Origin: JBEVOS01 sp964564595 | Lineage (GTDB): Bacteria; Pseudomonadota; Alphaproteobacteria; Caulobacterales; Aquidulcibacteraceae | Assembly: GCA_964564595.1 (NCBI GenBank) | Contig: CAZMCA010000073.1 | Span: forward strand, 1-15,464 | DNA: 15,464 bases | Direction of reading: 5' to 3' | In this document: positions 14,539-15,464 of the stretch, piece after piece | How positions within the stretch are numbered: position 1 is the stretch's first letter | Layout of the letters: every line of letters starts with the position of its first letter | Made by a program: the position numbers and the translations under genes | Notes under the pieces: model-generated | Told to the model about the DNA's origin: nothing | Database searches by the model: none | Seen by the model: the letters and a program-made list of their open reading frames with translations, nothing else

Positions 14539-14742
14539 TCAGCCCTTGAACGAGAGGCCCTTGGCCTTGAGCGCCGCTTTCAGCGTCGCCAGCGCGTTCG
14601 GTCCCATCCCGTGCAGCGCTGCGACCTCCGCCTCGCGCTTCTTCGCAAGCGCCGCGAGCGAGCCGACCTTCGCGCCGGCCAAAGCGCGCTGCGCTGGCGC
14701 GGCGAGTTTGGGCAAATCGGAGGGAGCGTCCTTGCGCGGCAT
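14539..14742 (-). CDS. Small helix-hairpin-helix (RNAP alpha-CTD-like) protein
   Basis: 67 residues. The segment 9-66 (DLPKLAAPAQRALAGAKVGS onwards) resembles the C-terminal domain of RNA polymerase alpha and related one-domain HhH proteins, with the hairpin GMGPNAL at 45-51 between two helices. Such folds bind DNA through the backbone. Basic residues dominate (K/R at 3, 4, 12, 19, 25, 34-36, 55, 59, 61, 66). The start ATG at 14742 is chosen over one at 14817, because that longer reading overlaps the start of the divergent acyl-CoA dehydrogenase and adds sequence unlike the family; no strong ribosome site is seen. Its stop lies inside the intergenic stretch just before the ArsR operator repeats. 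Function unknown; annotations usually read 'DNA-binding protein' or hypothetical. Confidence 0.72.
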   Translation of the reverse strand: MPRKDAPSDLPKLAAPAQRALAGAKVGSLAALAKKREAEVAALHGMGPNALATLKAALKAKGLSFKG

Positions 14743-14754
14743 GGCGGCGTCTTC

Positions 14755-14766
14755 TCGCAACTGCGA
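14755..14766. promoter_or_regulatory. Inverted repeat between divergent genes
   Basis: TCGCA-AC-TGCGA, 5-bp arms, in the 73-bp gap between the HhH gene and the divergent acyl-CoA dehydrogenase. It may be an operator for either gene, but it is short. Confidence 0.25.
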
Positions 14767-14815
14767 AATCTGGTAGAGCGGGCGAGCATCGCAAACGCAC
14801 GAGAACGAGGAAAGC

Positions 14816-15464
14816 ATGAGCCTGCTGGCGACCCTGGAGCGCGTCGCGCAAGACGCCGCCGCCTACAGCGCCGCCGCGCAATCGGCCGTCCGCGCGCTCG
14901 TCGCGCCCGGCGGCAAGGTGGATCGCAAGAAGATCGACGCCGAGCAGCACCTCGTGCACGGCTTCGGTTGGGTCGCGACCTACGCTGAAGCGCTCCGCCA
15001 AGTCGCCGATTGGGCGCGCCGCCTCGATGCGGCGGGCCAGTTCGGTGAAGTCGAAGCGCTGCTCGCCGAACTCGTCGCTGCCGAATATTCCGCGCAGCTC
15101 GCCGGCGGCGTGCTGATGACGCAAGTCGAGATGATCCGCCCTGCCGATTTCGGCGTCGATGCGCCGCCGGTGCGCCTCACGGTCGATCAAGCGAAAAAGA
15201 ACGCGCTCGCCGCGCACCTTCACAACGCGCTCGGCAAAGCCACGCTCGAACGCACCGGGCTCGACGAAGATTTCGAGATGATCCGCGATCAGTTCCGCAA
15301 ATTCGCGGACGATAAGATCGTGCCCCACGCGCACCAATGGCACTTGCAGGACAAGCTTATCCCGATCGAAATCGTCAAGGAGATGGGCGATCTCGGCGTG
15401 TTCGGGCTGACGATCCAGGAGGAGTACGGCGGCGCCGGCATGGGCAAGACGGCGATGTGCGTCG
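14816..15464 (+). CDS. Acyl-CoA dehydrogenase with long N-terminal extension, methylsuccinyl-CoA dehydrogenase-like (3' end outside window)
   Basis: 216 residues are visible. Residues 1 to about 140 form a mostly helical extension (AEQHLVHGFGWVATYAEALR, then FGEVEALLAELVAAEYSAQL and GGVLMTQVEMIRPADFG) absent from ordinary acyl-CoA dehydrogenases. The standard N-terminal domain starts around 150 (DEDFEMIRDQFRKFADDKI) and reaches GLTIQEEYGGAGMGK before the cut. This architecture matches what I recall of (2S)-methylsuccinyl-CoA dehydrogenase (Mcd, about 550 residues), which makes mesaconyl-(C1)-CoA in the ethylmalonyl-CoA pathway of acetate assimilation in Alphaproteobacteria. The FAD and catalytic segments are outside the window, so this remains likely rather than proven. 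The ATG at 14816 follows GAGGA (14807-14811). It is divergent from the HhH gene. Confidence 0.85.
   Translation, partial: MSLLATLERVAQDAAAYSAAAQSAVRALVAPGGKVDRKKIDAEQHLVHGFGWVATYAEALRQVADWARRLDAAGQFGEVEALLAELVAAEYSAQLAGGVLMTQVEMIRPADFGVDAPPVRLTVDQAKKNALAAHLHNALGKATLERTGLDEDFEMIRDQFRKFADDKIVPHAHQWHLQDKLIPIEIVKEMGDLGVFGLTIQEEYGGAGMGKTAMCV

Noticed and set aside
14743..14817. Longer N-terminus for the HhH protein (ATG at 14817)
   Set aside because: It would overlap the divergent acyl-CoA dehydrogenase start, and the added residues (Cys-rich, MLSSFSCVCD) do not resemble the family.
1..15464. Search for tRNA, rRNA, CRISPR arrays, transposases, attachment sites and phage genes
   Set aside because: No cloverleaf-like element, spaced repeat array or transposase motif was seen, and the noncoding gaps are all under about 175 bp.

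Overview
The window is GC-rich DNA, densely coded on both strands, with short intergenic gaps and several ATGA start/stop overlaps. Gene content suggests a free-living alphaproteobacterium, possibly Caulobacterales/Hyphomonadaceae; that placement is inferred from codon bias and family content, with no rRNA or marker gene to confirm it. I see no tRNA, rRNA, CRISPR array, insertion sequence or prophage gene.

Layout. 1-940 (-): 5' part of a CYP153-like cytochrome P450. 1059-3266 (+): an unusual two-domain family III CoA-transferase, divergent from the P450. 3250-3708 (-): small NTF2-like lipoprotein. 3781-4950 (-): thiolase with a strong intrinsic terminator behind it. 5122-6600 (+): membrane-anchored M20 peptidase of the PM20D1/carboxypeptidase S type. 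6658-8951 (+): a tight four-gene block with a chagasin-family protease-inhibitor lipoprotein, a FlaR/adenylate-kinase-like P-loop protein, a 79-residue two-helix membrane protein and a Rieske oxygenase. 9041-10276 (+): ACAD10/11-type acyl-CoA dehydrogenase, ended by a GAAA-loop terminator. 10335-11549 (+): M20D amidohydrolase. 11546-13048 (-): Baeyer-Villiger-type flavin monooxygenase. 13167-14486 (-): an ArsR regulator followed by two tandem SRPBCC (AHSA1-like) genes, with a promoter/operator that overlaps the regulator's start codon. 14539-14742 (-): small helix-hairpin-helix protein. 14816-end (+): acyl-CoA dehydrogenase with a long N-terminal extension, resembling (2S)-methylsuccinyl-CoA dehydrogenase, cut by the window end.

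How it fits together. The theme is oxidation and CoA-dependent breakdown of hydrophobic carbon compounds. Three oxygenases (P450, Rieske, Baeyer-Villiger) could put oxygen on a substrate. The CoA-transferase could activate the acid, the acyl-CoA dehydrogenases could oxidise it and the thiolase cleave it. The two M20 enzymes could process N-acyl or amide-linked compounds. This is inference from family membership: no electron-transfer partner for the P450 or Rieske enzyme lies in the window, and the true substrates are not readable from sequence. The most distinctive items are the CoA-transferase whose two halves have kept complementary parts of the canonical active site, the ArsR-SRPBCC-SRPBCC cassette with tandem operator-like repeats and an apparently leaderless start, the chagasin-like lipoprotein in a block with a kinase-like protein and an oxygenase, and a perfect 12-bp palindrome inside a predicted thiolase promoter.
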